The notes below the pieces were generated by a model that had not been told where the DNA came from, searched no databases, and saw nothing but the letters and a program-made list of their open reading frames with translations. A stretch of 60,000 nucleotides of DNA from Tubulanus polymorphus. Its lineage: Eukaryota; Nemertea; Palaeonemertea; Tubulaniformes; Tubulanidae. Below, piece after piece: positions 52,101-57,524 of the stretch. The stretch lies in the NCBI RefSeq assembly GCF_964204645.1, contig NC_134028.1:7669001-7729000 (forward strand). The letters run 5' to 3'. Position 1 is the stretch's first letter, and every line of letters starts with the position of its first letter. Made by a program: the position numbers and the translations under genes.

Positions 52101-55100
52101 ATTTTACTTGTCGAATGGTGAATTGCAACATCATCATTGCTTCGTAGTCATATTTTGAATAATGTATTATCTTTTTGATAGTTACAAGTACCTTAATAAC
52201 GCTGCGAAATTGAAGATAGGCCTATGTCGTATGCGATGCAATCATGGCATTTACGATGACTTGGATAAGTAAATAATAACGAAAGCCTTTGTCATCTGAT
52301 CTGATTTATGTCGTGATAGCGATAACAACCGAAGTATAAGCTTTGAGTGAATTTTCTAATATCATTTTCTCTGCTCTGCCGGGTATTTCTGAAACTACAC
52401 ATGTACATCATTTCATTTAATAACTTCGGCTAAACTCGATGAGAAAAAAACTGTTTTCCTTTTCACTGTCATGCGTATCATCTCATTTAAGAAATAATCA
52501 TATATTCGGCATATTAATGATACTACTACATTCGTTATTAATAGAACTAAACGTTAATTAGCTCTGTATAGTTCTTCTTAACAATTTTACGATCTAAAGA
52601 ATAGAGTTTCCCATCGGAAATTAAGTCGATAAATGTAATTGAACTGTAAAAATTAAAACGTGTCTTGCTGCGGTTTTTAATGCAGAATTTACCTAGACAT
52701 AAAGATGTCCTAATGTCTAATATGGAATGTCCATGTTCTGTACGTACAGAATTGTGTCACAGTACAATCTCCGACACTGTCACCTTAATATGTAGCTGTC
52801 GGTGGTGCCAGTGTCAACCCCAATCTACCTCTGGCCCAAGTCATTTGCTGGACTAATGTTTGCATTTTTCTTCTACTTTCGATGCGTCTTTGTAGCAAAT
52901 TGAAATGGAAGAGGTAAAAAATAAACGAACACACTCGCTTTTATTTCAAACCAGTTGAAGCAGTAACATCCCGCCGCAAAATATCAATCGACGAATCTGA
53001 AATTATTTCGAATAGAATTCGGTAATCGGTGAAACGTTGCCGAATCGGCAAATGATTACCTTACGGATTTCGGAAATCAAGCAACTTGACAGAAAGCGAT
53101 TGAGTTTTGCGTGGGATGTTATTGTCGCACTTAATCAAGATTGGCATCTGAAAATCAAGGTAGTTTGAACTGATAATTTGCAATTTGAATGAACTTCATT
53201 CGTTATTGATACGATTTACCCCGACCGTCGGATGCCACACTTGATATCTGTAAAGGCTTGCAGATGCTTATTCGGTTTGCGTGAATGCGAACTGAATATC
53301 CATCGCTCAAAAGATCTAATAGTTTTAATTTCATCTTTCTAATAGAGATCAATCATGCCTTTTCAAACAATCATTGCAATGTTTATAGTTGGTGTTGGGG
53401 TTAGGATTGTAGTTTATCCACTGAATCCGGTCGATTTATTCGAGCTAGCTATCGCGCATTGCTAGAAATCGAGATCATTGGTACTAATCATGAATGCAAA
53501 AATTCCCTCCAGAAAATCATATGCTGAACTGTGTTTTTCATCATCAATTTAAAGGTGATGCATTTTCAGACAGTCACTCAACAGACCTACTCATCCAGAG
53601 TCAAGACCTTAAAGGGGAACTGCAGTGCCAAAACTAAAATTGGCCATTCCCACTATTGTTGTTGTTCAGCATAATATAATGCTAGTTGAAATCTTCCATT
53701 TCTCCAATTCAACTCGTATGCAATGATTTGATTTTCATACGGCTATCAATAACATTTCCTGTGGTAGGGAGCTGCTACATTCCAAACTCCAAAGCGAGGA
53801 ATGTTGACATTGATGCCGCACTTTGAAACACTTTCGTCAGCTCTCGGCTTTTGTGGAGAGAAAAGCGGCTGCCAAGTGGAGATAATGGCAGTGGCCAGGA
53901 CGCTAAAAAAACCTTCTTTGGAAGAATCGCAAGATAAACTCTTTTACTGATTTTGGGAAAATACATTTATAGAGGTTTCACAAACTTGCGGGTACTCAAA
54001 ATAATTTTGCTACAGTTCCCGTCCAAAAAACTGTTGTCTTTAGGTGATAATTGTTTGATTTCCAGTGAAAGCTGTTATATTAAGTCATGACTCTGGAACC
54101 AGCCACCTGCACCTTTGCAGGGTCCAATTTCAATCGAAGTTCAACTTAATATTAAATGAACTGTGTCCACTAGAGATATCCAATTTCCCATTCCCTGTGA
54201 TAAAGCTGAAAATTCGTGATTCATGATTATGATCAATTAAGTATAATCATAATCGATATAAGGTGTATAAACTACAATCTAACTGTTGTATGATTATTTG
54301 TTGCTCATTTTCATTCCACGTTTAAATGTTTTGATGTTGTTTGCGTCTATTTGTTCGTGTTTGTTATTGAGCTCTTTCTGAAGCCGGTACAGACAGGTTA
54401 AACGACAGCTGATATGGCGTCTGTCAATATGGTTGAATGAATATGAGACTTTTCCTCTCTTGTCGGTGTTCATTTCGGAATCATTTCTGCAAATTTTGGC
54501 ATTTTGGTTATTTGCGGTTATCAAAATTTCGAAGCATGTTTTTACCCAGCGTAGTTGGGTCGCGGGGTTTAACTGAAGAAATAACATTCTCACTTGAAAG
54601 TATGCTTGATCATTGAATGCATTATTTCATATCATAGAACAGCACATTGTAGAATCCAAAACTCACAAATAGAGATAGAAATCTTTATTGGATTGAATGC
54701 TTGGCTTTCGAATGCGTAGGAAGCAAATATTTGAGTACAAATATTCGTATGTATATGTTTTGTACTATTAACAAGATATTTTATTGAGAAATACATAAAT
54801 GTGCCGCCTTTGATTTATAACATATTCACTCGAATGTAACTAACGCTGTTTGCACAAACGTTCTAACAAAATAACGATAACGTAGTTTTTTTTGTGCCCT
54901 GAAATTCCTAAATGTTTGATTATCCCCTGCGTATGTGTATATACTATAACTGTTTTAACAACTGGTGATGGATGATTTAGAAAACTGATCAAAATGTCCC
55001 TTTGATTTGTGTTATGCAAACATGAAATAGGTCTGAAAAAATATTCATTTTGGTTGAGCGATCATGTGTGATAACTTGATGCACTTTCTGAAATGATTAA

Positions 55101-57524
55101 ATTCTTTTTGTTGCTTTTACAGGACCCACTCCTACAGTCAATTAGTTCCAAACCATTGTCAAATCATAATTGCGGAACTAGCCCCAGTTCCAAAGGTCTA
55201 GAATATGAAAATTGAAAAAAAAAGTTCCTGAAAGCATTTCAACTTGCTGCTGATTACTCTTTCTGCAGCCCAGCTTGGACTTTACGTATTGGAATTTAGT
55301 CTTCAAGTTATCATCCAGATTAACTTCTGCCGGCCACGCTTCGCAGAGATATTTGAATTAAATTTCAATAGTCGAACTAATTGATATACTCAAATAACTG
55401 TGAGCAATCGAATCATTATTCGAGCCTAAATTGTTAGTGAAAATTTTTGAAACTAGACATGCATGGTAATAGATAATATCAAGAGCATGAAGTAAGCATT
55501 ACTGAATCTCGGGAAAAAATTATAAATTGATTGGATGAATATCAAGCGAACAATTGAATTCATTGAAATGATTTGAATTTTGAATTGTATGTATTTTTGT
55601 TCTTCTATCGTTCTTGTGTAGTTTCTTGATAAGCTTCATGGTTGATGCTCGCGGTGGAGCGATGAGGGGTTGCAGACACCAGGGGGTCAGGATCATAATT
55701 CCCCCACGTAAAGCATCGATGCCGACGCGTATCACGTGCCGACTGATCAAGAAAGAGAAACTGCTTCACCCGCCTCCATTGATGGAAGGCGAAGGCCTCG
55801 CCGCCCGCGTTCTTGAAATGGGACCAGTAGGCACGAAATTCTTGGGGTACGTTTTGAAAAAACATACAGGTTATGATGCAATTCTTGCAAGCCATTGATA
55901 TAATGAATAATCTTTTGAACAGAATCCTATAGTTCCCTATGTTTTAAGAAATAAGTATCGACTTTGTTTTCTTGAGAGTTGAATTGTCCATAGATAGAAC
56001 CAGGGCTATCATTTGTGAAGGAAAGCTCATTAAAAAGTCTCTTTTAATAAAATCTTATACATGTACACGTATTTATTCTCATTCTTGCCCATTCTATTTT
56101 CTATAAAACAGACCCGTCATTATCGAAGTACCACACTTTGCCTCGCTGCGCGGCAAGGAAAGAGAAGTGATCATTTTACGTAGCGATAACGGAGATAAAT
56201 GGAGAGAACACACCATGGAAGCTACCGAGGAAGCTGTGCACGATGCTCTACAAGGCAGTTTTGATGGTAAGTAAAAATACAGAAATGACTTTCAGGTTGC
56301 CATTTTACCATTAGGGGTTACGTTTGAATCTACTGTTTTAAGAAAACTAAAAATGAACTCCTAAGTCAAATTAAACTGACGGTTAACTGGACGAAATTTT
56401 CGTAATTTTCTTCCTGAAAGACAGTTTGATTCTTCACCATTTTGTATTTATCTTCATCAAGTTTTTAGATTGGTGGTTCTTACATACAAAAAAATCTCGA
56501 GCCAATTTCATAGAACAGATTTAACTTAAGTTCAAATGGTTCTTTAATACTGTGTTCCGAAAACAAGGTTTGAAATCAAAAATGCGCGGCCTGAATATAG
56601 AATGAAAGCTGATCTCATTGTTGCTTGTGAGTGATTTCAATATTTCTCATTTTCGCTTTTTAGAATTAGAATCTGCCGAGGAACTCTACAAACAAAGAAT
56701 CACGCGCATCATAACAAATGATTTCCCGCAGTATTTCTGTCTGGTCACACGTATAAATCAGGAGAACAACATGATCGGACAGGAAGGAGGTATTCTGAAC
56801 TCCGCCGTCGTACCGCAGGTGCAGGCCGTGTTCCCCGAAGGAGCCTTGACTAAGAAGATTAAAGTAGGATTGCAGGTAAGTGTACTGCTATCGAGTTCAA
56901 ATTCTAACAGGAAAGCTCGAATTTATACTTTATCATTGGAGCTAAGGTAGCAGTACTTATGTTTTTTCAACTTGTTTGAACGGATGTCTGGTGCCAAAAC
57001 TGTAATGAACAGTCATTTGGTCATCTTAAGACCTACATCAGGTATGAACTACCAAAGTTGACTTCAAGCATGTTATGGCACCCAATGTCCGTTCAAACAA
57101 GTTAACTGATACATTCCACCATATCGCAGCCCAAACACTAAGCCAAAGCAGTAATATATTATTGATATACTATTGTATTTCATCTAGCATAAAAGATGGT
57201 CATAGCATTACAATATACCAGTAATTCACTTGCTGATGAAATGAGGAACCCTTTTGGTCATTCAACATCATTAAACATCATTCTTCTGTATTTAAAATTT
57301 TTTACTGTTTCACTTTCAGGCCCAACCTGTACCAGCAGACCAAGTGGCGAAGATGCTCGGTAATCGCGTCGCTGTCAGTCCGATTGTCACTGTGGAGCCG
57401 AGACGACGTAAATTCCATCGTCCCATTACTTTATCCATTCCATTACCTAAAGCCTCTCAGAAAGGCATGATTAACCAATATGGTAGTGAAGCTCCGACAT
57501 TGAGACTTTTATGCAGTATTGCCG
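3888..57524 (+). CDS. ANK: Ankyrin (24 ANK repeats + linker + ZU5), 3' end beyond window
   Basis: This is the overall span of a multi-exon ankyrin gene. Ankyrins are cytoplasmic adaptors that hold ion channels, exchangers and L1-type adhesion proteins through their ANK repeats and couple them to beta-spectrin through ZU5. The spliced reading frame stays open across 27 exons and 4213 nt with every junction phase-matched. It gives an N-terminal segment (about residues 1-20), 24 ANK repeats with recurring TPLHxAA motifs, a Ser/Asp-rich linker and the first ZU5 domain ([33 protein letters not shown]). The last exon in view ends in phase 1 at 57524. The second part of the ZU5-UPA module, the death domain and the tail are therefore off the window. 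The repeat number and order match the conventional ankyrins rather than a generic ANK-repeat protein. I cannot say which vertebrate paralogue it is closest to; a single invertebrate ankyrin is likely. Confidence 0.96.
4704..4805. mobile_element. Short inverted-repeat element (MITE-like), GACCCAATTGCACAGT family
   Basis: The left end GACCCAATTGCACAGTTGTG faces a right end whose reverse complement begins TACCCAGTCCCACAGTAGTG. Both continue into AGT-rich inner sequence. It is about 100 bp with no coding capacity, and matches the ends of several other elements in this window. Confidence 0.5.
5595..5650 (-). repeat. Possible 3' end of a retrotransposed sequence, minus strand
   Basis: Read on the minus strand, this stretch has an AATAAA signal followed by TTGTATTTGAATTTGAATTT, a short GAATTT-type satellite tail of the kind that ends some non-LTR retrotransposons. 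No reverse transcriptase reading frame is nearby. Weak call. Confidence 0.25.
6378..6450 (-). repeat. tRNA-like SINE fragment
   Basis: The minus strand reads GATGCCATCGAGGTTCGAAT followed by GTCTGCC. GGTTCGAAT is a polymerase III B-box, and the block matches the better-preserved copies near 27337 and 27590. It is too degenerate to be a tRNA gene. Confidence 0.35.
9551..9685. mobile_element. MITE-like element with GGGCCCAGTTGCACAGT ends
   Basis: The ends GGGCCCAGTTGCACAGT and ACTGTACAACTGGCCCC are inverted copies of each other across about 135 bp. The interior has repeated CTTAAG/TCTTAA blocks. Related, more decayed sequence precedes it from about 9400. Confidence 0.65.
9852..9907. mobile_element. 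Minimal 56-bp inverted-repeat element of the same family
   Basis: GGGGCCGGTTGCATAATCAT and CTGTGCAACTGGCCCC face each other with almost no interior, as in an internally deleted copy of the element at 9551. Confidence 0.5.
18297..18398 (+). CDS. ANK: Ankyrin exon 2: ANK repeat 1
   Basis: This 102-nt exon is phase 0-0, with acceptor tttacag and donor GCG/gtaagt. It encodes [20 protein letters not shown] followed by [14 protein letters not shown]. That is the diagnostic first repeat of conventional ankyrins, and the 34-codon length equals the usual size of this exon in vertebrate ANK genes. The frame also stays open for about 20 codons upstream into the intron, from an ATG at 18234. Confidence 0.95.
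18399..21411. other. Intron, with a possible fold-back repeat near 20321-20472
   Basis: It is AT-rich and non-coding. Between 20321 and 20472, AACGGACC...GGTGTTCACAC and GGTGTCGGGTCCGTT form imperfect inverted ends, with extra internal GGTCCGTT/GGACCG copies. Nothing else was identified. Confidence 0.4.
21412..21510 (+). CDS. ANK: Ankyrin exon 3: ANK repeat 2
   Basis: This 99-nt, phase 0-0 exon lies between ctttttcag and AAG/gtaaat. It encodes one 33-residue repeat: [18 protein letters not shown], then [15 protein letters not shown]. The helix-loop-helix consensus ([10 protein letters not shown], hydrophobic VVTELL, GANVN) is intact. Confidence 0.95.
21511..25510. other. Intron containing a GC-rich fold-back element
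   Basis: Apart from the element at 24267-24590, the intron is AT-rich with no credible exon. Open frames over 24321-24645 are by-products of the element's repeated GCGAC motif. Confidence 0.6.
24267..24590. mobile_element. 324-bp GC-rich fold-back element (MITE-like) with 29-bp terminal inverted repeats
   Basis: The left end TAAAGGCGGGCGTAGGTTGG and the reverse complement of the right end, TAAAGCCGGGCGTAGGTCGG, both continue into CCTTGCGAC. That makes 29 bp with two mismatches. The interior is packed with GCGAC/GTCGC words in both orientations, so it can fold on itself. Base composition contrasts sharply with the AT-rich intron. There is no coding capacity, so it would need a transposase in trans. 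No clear target-site duplication was seen. Confidence 0.75.
25511..25708 (+). CDS. ANK: Ankyrin exon 4: ANK repeats 3-4
   Basis: This 198-nt exon carries two 33-residue repeats, phase 0-0. It begins [17 protein letters not shown] and contains [20 protein letters not shown] before [11 protein letters not shown] and donor GAG/gtaaga. [14 protein letters not shown] and [11 protein letters not shown] are hallmark segments of conventional ankyrins. Confidence 0.96.
25986..26171 (+). CDS. ANK: Ankyrin exon 5: ANK repeats 5-6
   Basis: This 186-nt exon (62 codons, phase 0-0) starts [20 protein letters not shown] and continues through [20 protein letters not shown] to NADTTSK. The second repeat is four residues short. 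That shortening ([13 protein letters not shown] in place of the usual GxTPLHxAA) is a family feature, not a defect. The donor is AAG/gtttgt. Confidence 0.96.
27245..27274 (+). CDS. ANK: Ankyrin mini-exon between ANK repeats 6 and 7 (30 nt)
   Basis: Acceptor gttacag and donor AAG/gtatag bound a 30-nt, phase 0-0 exon encoding [10 protein letters not shown]. It sits exactly where some vertebrate ankyrin transcripts insert a small exon encoding MMVNRTTE. The shared core VN-x-TT-(K/E) supports homology. Because it is a multiple of three, skipping leaves the frame intact and joins TTSK directly to [10 protein letters not shown]. It is probably an alternatively used exon that lengthens the loop between repeats 6 and 7. 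Confidence 0.72.
27337..27430 (-). repeat. tRNA-like SINE fragment, minus strand
   Basis: The minus strand contains TGATGCCATCAGGTTCGAAT then TCCTGCTAG, with a B-box GGTTCGAAT, and further in CCGGTCTAGTGTGGCAG, resembling a degenerate A-box region. It is tRNA-derived in look but not a functional cloverleaf. Confidence 0.45.
27565..27632 (+). repeat. tRNA-like SINE fragment, plus strand
   Basis: It reads CGGTCTGGTGCAGTCTCAAT then GCCATCAGGTTCGAACCCCT, the same consensus as the minus-strand copy at 27337 but in opposite orientation, giving a head-to-head inverted pair about 200 bp apart. Confidence 0.45.
29331..29429 (+). CDS. ANK: Ankyrin exon: ANK repeat 7
   Basis: This 99-nt, phase 0-0 exon lies between tatttcag and AGA/gtaagt and encodes [20 protein letters not shown], then [13 protein letters not shown]. 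It is a single complete 33-residue repeat with intact TPLH and GADPN loop. Confidence 0.96.
29430..31778. other. Intron, no supported gene
   Basis: The sequence is AT-rich, with a short TCA/ATC-rich run near 29955-30000. Open frames near 30946-31305 lack any recognisable protein character. Confidence 0.6.
31779..31976 (+). CDS. ANK: Ankyrin exon: ANK repeats 8-9
   Basis: This 198-nt, phase 0-0 exon starts [20 protein letters not shown] and includes [20 protein letters not shown] before SPNACKTR and donor AGA/gtaagt. RDGLTPxHCxARSGH is characteristic of conventional ankyrins. Confidence 0.96.
32187..32384 (+). CDS. ANK: Ankyrin exon: ANK repeats 10-11
   Basis: This 198-nt, phase 0-0 exon has acceptor ttactttttag and donor CTA/gtacgt. 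It encodes [20 protein letters not shown] and, in the second repeat, [20 protein letters not shown] to EPNARAL. [19 protein letters not shown] is one of the most conserved stretches in the family. A near copy of the acceptor lies 68 bp upstream at 32118; using it would add AATGGCCACCAG and then a TAA stop. Confidence 0.96.
32385..32800. other. Intron holding a MITE-like element
   Basis: Most of this 416-bp intron is element sequence. A partial left end is at 32428 (ACCCAGTTCCACAGTCTTG) and a complete copy at 32493-32596. Confidence 0.6.
32493..32596. mobile_element. MITE-like element, GGACCCAGTTCCACGGT ends
   Basis: The ends GGACCCAGTTCCACGGTTGT and (A)CCGTGGAACTGGTTCC are inverted copies. 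The interior GAGTTAAGATTTGACTC and GTTAACTCATTGAAAATGAA recurs almost unchanged in the element at 39111, which proves a shared family. Confidence 0.75.
32801..32899 (+). CDS. ANK: Ankyrin exon: ANK repeat 12
   Basis: This 99-nt, phase 0-0 exon encodes [20 protein letters not shown] and [13 protein letters not shown], with donor GAG/gtttgt. [17 protein letters not shown] is nearly invariant among animal ankyrins. Confidence 0.97.
33154..33351 (+). CDS. ANK: Ankyrin exon: ANK repeats 13-14
   Basis: This 198-nt, phase 0-0 exon encodes [20 protein letters not shown] and then [20 protein letters not shown] to QVDAKAR, with donor AGA/gtaagt. [14 protein letters not shown] and RGET-x-LHLAARA are diagnostic. 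The acceptor is ttattttag. Confidence 0.97.
33352..33748. other. Intron, nothing recognised
   Basis: 397 bp of AT-rich intron with no repeat or exon signal beyond its own splice sites. Confidence 0.7.
33749..33946 (+). CDS. ANK: Ankyrin exon: ANK repeats 15-16
   Basis: This 198-nt, phase 0-0 exon starts [20 protein letters not shown] and continues [20 protein letters not shown] to SHNLTTK, with donor AAG/gttagt. The opening EQQTPLHIA-(S/A)-RLGN is the conserved start of ankyrin repeat 15. Confidence 0.97.
34027..34323 (+). CDS. ANK: Ankyrin exon: ANK repeats 17-19
   Basis: This 297-nt, phase 0-0 exon holds three complete repeats: [40 protein letters not shown] and [20 protein letters not shown], ending ARTNSESK. 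The upstream intron is only 80 nt. The donor AAG/gttcaa is weak but fixed by frame and by the next exon. Confidence 0.96.
34415..34810 (+). CDS. ANK: Ankyrin exon: ANK repeats 20-23
   Basis: This 396-nt, phase 0-0 exon is the longest in view, with four repeats: [60 protein letters not shown] and [20 protein letters not shown], ending SPNEVSN/gtatgt. LHLA-x-QEDRVPV and HQAAQQGH are family hallmarks. The intron before it is 91 nt. Confidence 0.97.
34998..35287. repeat. 145-bp tandem duplication including a 3' splice site
   Basis: 34998-35142 and 35143-35287 are near-identical tandem copies (shared AATCTTGAATGAAGAGAATT, CAATCATTTAGAAAT, TCTATTCTCTCC-C/T-CAG). Each ends in a full pyrimidine tract and AG. 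The second AG is the real acceptor of the repeat-24 exon. The first, at 35142, is a duplicated acceptor. Confidence 0.85.
35288..35462 (+). CDS. ANK: Ankyrin exon: ANK repeat 24 and start of linker
   Basis: This 175-nt, phase 0-1 exon encodes [20 protein letters not shown], closing the repeat solenoid, then a linker containing [20 protein letters not shown]. Vertebrate ankyrins have the same order, with a PETMxExFxxSDxDE-type acidic stretch right after repeat 24. The donor is GGAG/gttagt. The acceptor lies at the end of a 145-bp tandem duplication that includes a second, upstream copy of the splice site at 35142. Confidence 0.95.
35463..38151. other. Intron after ANK repeat 24
   Basis: It holds a 17-bp inverted-repeat hairpin at 36578-36639 and two micro-exon candidates (35540-35550 and 36113-36121) that cannot be confirmed from sequence alone. 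The remainder is AT-rich. Confidence 0.5.
36578..36639. repeat. Perfect 17-bp inverted repeat (hairpin)
   Basis: AAATGTAGAAAACCCAT at 36578-36594 pairs with ATGGGTTTTCTACATTT at 36623-36639 across a 28-nt AT-rich loop. It may be a decayed MITE or a structured intronic RNA. Confidence 0.6.
38152..38238 (+). CDS. ANK: Linker cassette exon A (87 nt, phase 1-1)
   Basis: Acceptor gcacag and donor GATG/gtagat bound 87 nt open only in the frame that continues the upstream exon: (E)[19 protein letters not shown], then QYPQQDNAD(G). It is a charged, basic-centred segment without recognisable domain. Entry and exit are both phase 1, so it can be included or skipped without changing frame. Its phase and position between repeat 24 and the constitutive linker make it a plausible alternative ankyrin exon. 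Support is from splice sites and phase, not from recalled homology. Confidence 0.5.
39111..39220. mobile_element. MITE-like element, GGGCCCAGTTCCACAGT ends
   Basis: The ends GGGCCCAGTTCCACAGTTCT and GACTGTGGAACTGGGTCC are inverted. The interior shares GAGTTAAGATTTGACTC and GTTAACTCATTGAAAATGAA with the 32493 element. Confidence 0.75.
39692..39739 (+). CDS. ANK: Linker cassette exon B (48 nt, phase 1-1)
   Basis: A strong acceptor (gattttttcag) and donor AAAA/gtaggc delimit 48 nt reading (E)[15 protein letters not shown] in the required frame, phase 1 in and out. It joins cleanly to the exons on either side. Its function is unknown; it is a short acidic-to-basic linker insert. Confidence 0.5.
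40029..40118. repeat. (TA)45 microsatellite
   Basis: Ninety bases of uninterrupted TA dinucleotide. It is likely length-polymorphic and prone to assembly error. Confidence 0.97.
41164..41343 (+). CDS. ANK: Linker cassette exon C (180 nt, phase 1-1), Ser/Arg-Asp-Thr rich
   Basis: Acceptor cacgtgtag and donor AAAA/gtacga bound 60 codons in the ankyrin frame. They include [35 protein letters not shown] and a closing triple repeat [18 protein letters not shown]. Codon use is less AT-rich than the flanking introns. Vertebrate ankyrin linkers contain similar serine-rich stretches (for example GRSDSLRSFSSDRS), so this is probably the equivalent flexible, phosphorylatable region. Symmetric phase again allows skipping. 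Confidence 0.72.
42404..42499 (+). CDS. ANK: Linker cassette exon D (96 nt, phase 1-1)
   Basis: The exon after acceptor ttgcgtag reads (S)[19 protein letters not shown], then [12 protein letters not shown], and ends at donor TCCA/gtaagt, a near-perfect consensus. Both ends are phase 1. The tyrosine-rich YLPYYEGL suggests a short binding or phosphorylation segment, but I recognise no named motif. Confidence 0.65.
43982..43995. repeat. G14 homopolymer
   Basis: Fourteen consecutive G residues lie about 100 bp upstream of the cassette E acceptor. This strand would be G-rich in the pre-mRNA. Confidence 0.95.
44098..44151 (+). CDS. ANK: Linker cassette exon E (54 nt, phase 1-1)
   Basis: Acceptor ttatacag and donor AAAG/gtatcg flank 54 nt reading (S)[17 protein letters not shown](G), with phase 1 at both ends. 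It is Ser/Thr/Pro rich. SRPLS and TPEK look like possible kinase sites, but this is inference. It joins in frame both to exon D and to the constitutive linker exon at 46221. Confidence 0.6.
44715..44845. mobile_element. MITE-like element, GGGCCCAGTTTCACG ends
   Basis: GGGCCCAGTTTCACG and CGTGAAACTGGGCCC are perfectly inverted 15-mers at the two ends of a 131-bp block with no coding capacity. Confidence 0.75.
45866..45986. mobile_element. MITE-like element, degenerate
   Basis: GAACCCAGTTCCTCAATGTC and CAGTGGAACTGGGTC are diverged inverted ends of the same family. Confidence 0.45.
46221..46312 (+). CDS. ANK: Constitutive-looking linker exon (92 nt, phase 1-0)
   Basis: This exon encodes (G)[20 protein letters not shown], then [10 protein letters not shown], and ends at AAG/gtaagg. 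It resembles the vertebrate linker GEDTMTGDxxxYLxPxDLKE...DDSLP that directly follows repeat 24. It can therefore be joined straight to 35462 (giving EDEGGEDTI) with all cassettes skipped. A second in-frame donor, CAG/gtatgt, lies 30 nt downstream at 46343. Confidence 0.85.
46865..46930 (+). repeat. tRNA-like SINE relic
   Basis: TGGTAATCTAGTGGTTAGCA resembles a tRNA A-box and D-arm, and ATAGGTTCACC 25 bp later resembles a B-box. It does not fold into a complete tRNA, so it is probably a SINE fragment. Confidence 0.35.
47090..47227 (+). CDS. ANK: Linker exon (138 nt, phase 0-0)
   Basis: Acceptor tatgtatag and donor GAT/gtaagt bound 46 codons: [20 protein letters not shown], then [16 protein letters not shown] and [10 protein letters not shown]. 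The segment is low-complexity, rich in Ser/Pro/Gly/Phe, with no folded domain, in keeping with the disordered ankyrin linker. The surrounding introns are clearly more AT-rich. Confidence 0.8.
47228..49769. other. Intron with a palindrome flanked by direct repeats
   Basis: AT-rich intron. It contains the 24-bp palindrome at 48630-48653 and, around it, a more GC-rich patch (about 48600-48960) of unknown origin with no valid ankyrin-phase exon. Confidence 0.5.
48623..48660. repeat. 24-bp perfect palindrome between 7-bp direct repeats
   Basis: CTCCGAA, then a perfect palindrome whose left half is CAGGGAGGTGGG, then CTCCGAA again with no spacer. The layout resembles a tiny palindromic insertion with a target-site duplication. 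Confidence 0.85.
49770..49957 (+). CDS. ANK: Linker exon leading into ZU5 (188 nt, phase 0-2)
   Basis: This exon encodes [20 protein letters not shown], a Met/Ala/Gly-rich middle ([15 protein letters not shown]), and [16 protein letters not shown]. The end corresponds to the vertebrate DTLDNVxLxSSPIHSG that runs into [12 protein letters not shown]. The donor is TCTGG/gtaaat, phase 2. The phase-2 split glycine is completed by the T that opens the ZU5 exon at 55622. Confidence 0.88.
49958..55621. other. 5.7-kb intron before the ZU5 domain
   Basis: It contains a probable inverted-repeat element at 53612-54027 and an 18-nt phase-compatible micro-exon candidate at 52896-52913. No other gene was recognised; the scattered short open frames lack codon bias or family motifs. 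Confidence 0.5.
53612..54027. mobile_element. Possible 0.4-kb inverted-repeat element
   Basis: The left end AAAGGGGAACTGCAGTGCC and the reverse complement of the right end, GGACGGGAACTGTAGC, share GGGAACTG-Y-AG. The ends are short and the boundaries uncertain. Confidence 0.3.
55622..55846 (+). CDS. ANK: Ankyrin ZU5 domain exon 1 (spectrin-binding, DAR motif)
   Basis: This 225-nt, phase 2-2 exon encodes [40 protein letters not shown] and [20 protein letters not shown]. It is the N-terminal half of the first ZU5 domain, which binds beta-spectrin. The DAR tripeptide, needed for spectrin binding in vertebrate ankyrins, is intact, as is IIIPPRK. In some vertebrate proteins an extra insert occurs near MVEGEGLAS; none is seen here. 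The acceptor is ttcttgtgtag and the donor TTGGG/gtacgt. Confidence 0.97.
56112..56266 (+). CDS. ANK: Ankyrin ZU5 domain exon 2
   Basis: This 155-nt, phase 2-1 exon encodes (G)[19 protein letters not shown], then [14 protein letters not shown], and ends QGSFD(G) at donor GATG/gtaagt. GPVI-x-E-(I/V)-PHF-x-(A/S)-LRGKERE is a signature of ankyrin ZU5. Confidence 0.97.
56267..56663. other. Intron within ZU5
   Basis: 397 bp of AT-rich sequence with nothing recognised beyond the splice sites. Confidence 0.7.
56664..56875 (+). CDS. ANK: Ankyrin ZU5 domain exon 3
   Basis: This 212-nt, phase 1-0 exon encodes (E)[38 protein letters not shown] and [20 protein letters not shown], ending GLQ/gtaagt. The RIIT-x-DFPQYF and [15 protein letters not shown] stretches are near-invariant. 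This exon spans the end of the first ZU5 domain and the start of the next beta-sandwich. Confidence 0.97.
56876..57319. other. Intron within ZU5, contains a MITE-like element
   Basis: About a third of this 444-bp intron is the inverted-repeat element at 56969-57103. Confidence 0.7.
56969..57103. mobile_element. 135-bp MITE-like element with 27-bp inverted ends
   Basis: AACTTGTTTGAACGGA is perfectly repeated in inverted orientation at both ends, and the similarity continues to GGTGCC (27 bp, four mismatches). It is a different family from the GGGCCCAGTT elements. Confidence 0.75.
57320..57524 (+). CDS. ANK: Ankyrin ZU5 domain exon 4 (last exon in window)
   Basis: This 205-nt, phase 0-1 exon encodes [40 protein letters not shown] and [11 protein letters not shown], ending at GCCG/gtaagc. 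In other ankyrins the next residues are a GGTxxAQWEDITG-type stretch. I did not find it before 60000, so the next exon lies downstream. A second donor (gtaagt) starts 6 nt later at 57531 and would add two codons in the same phase. Confidence 0.96.

Noticed and set aside
55136-55200. Open block after ttgcttttacag reading [19 protein letters not shown] up to gtctag
   Set aside because: It enters phase 2 but leaves phase 0, so it cannot join the ZU5 exon, and it overlaps sequence resembling the inverted-repeat element ends.
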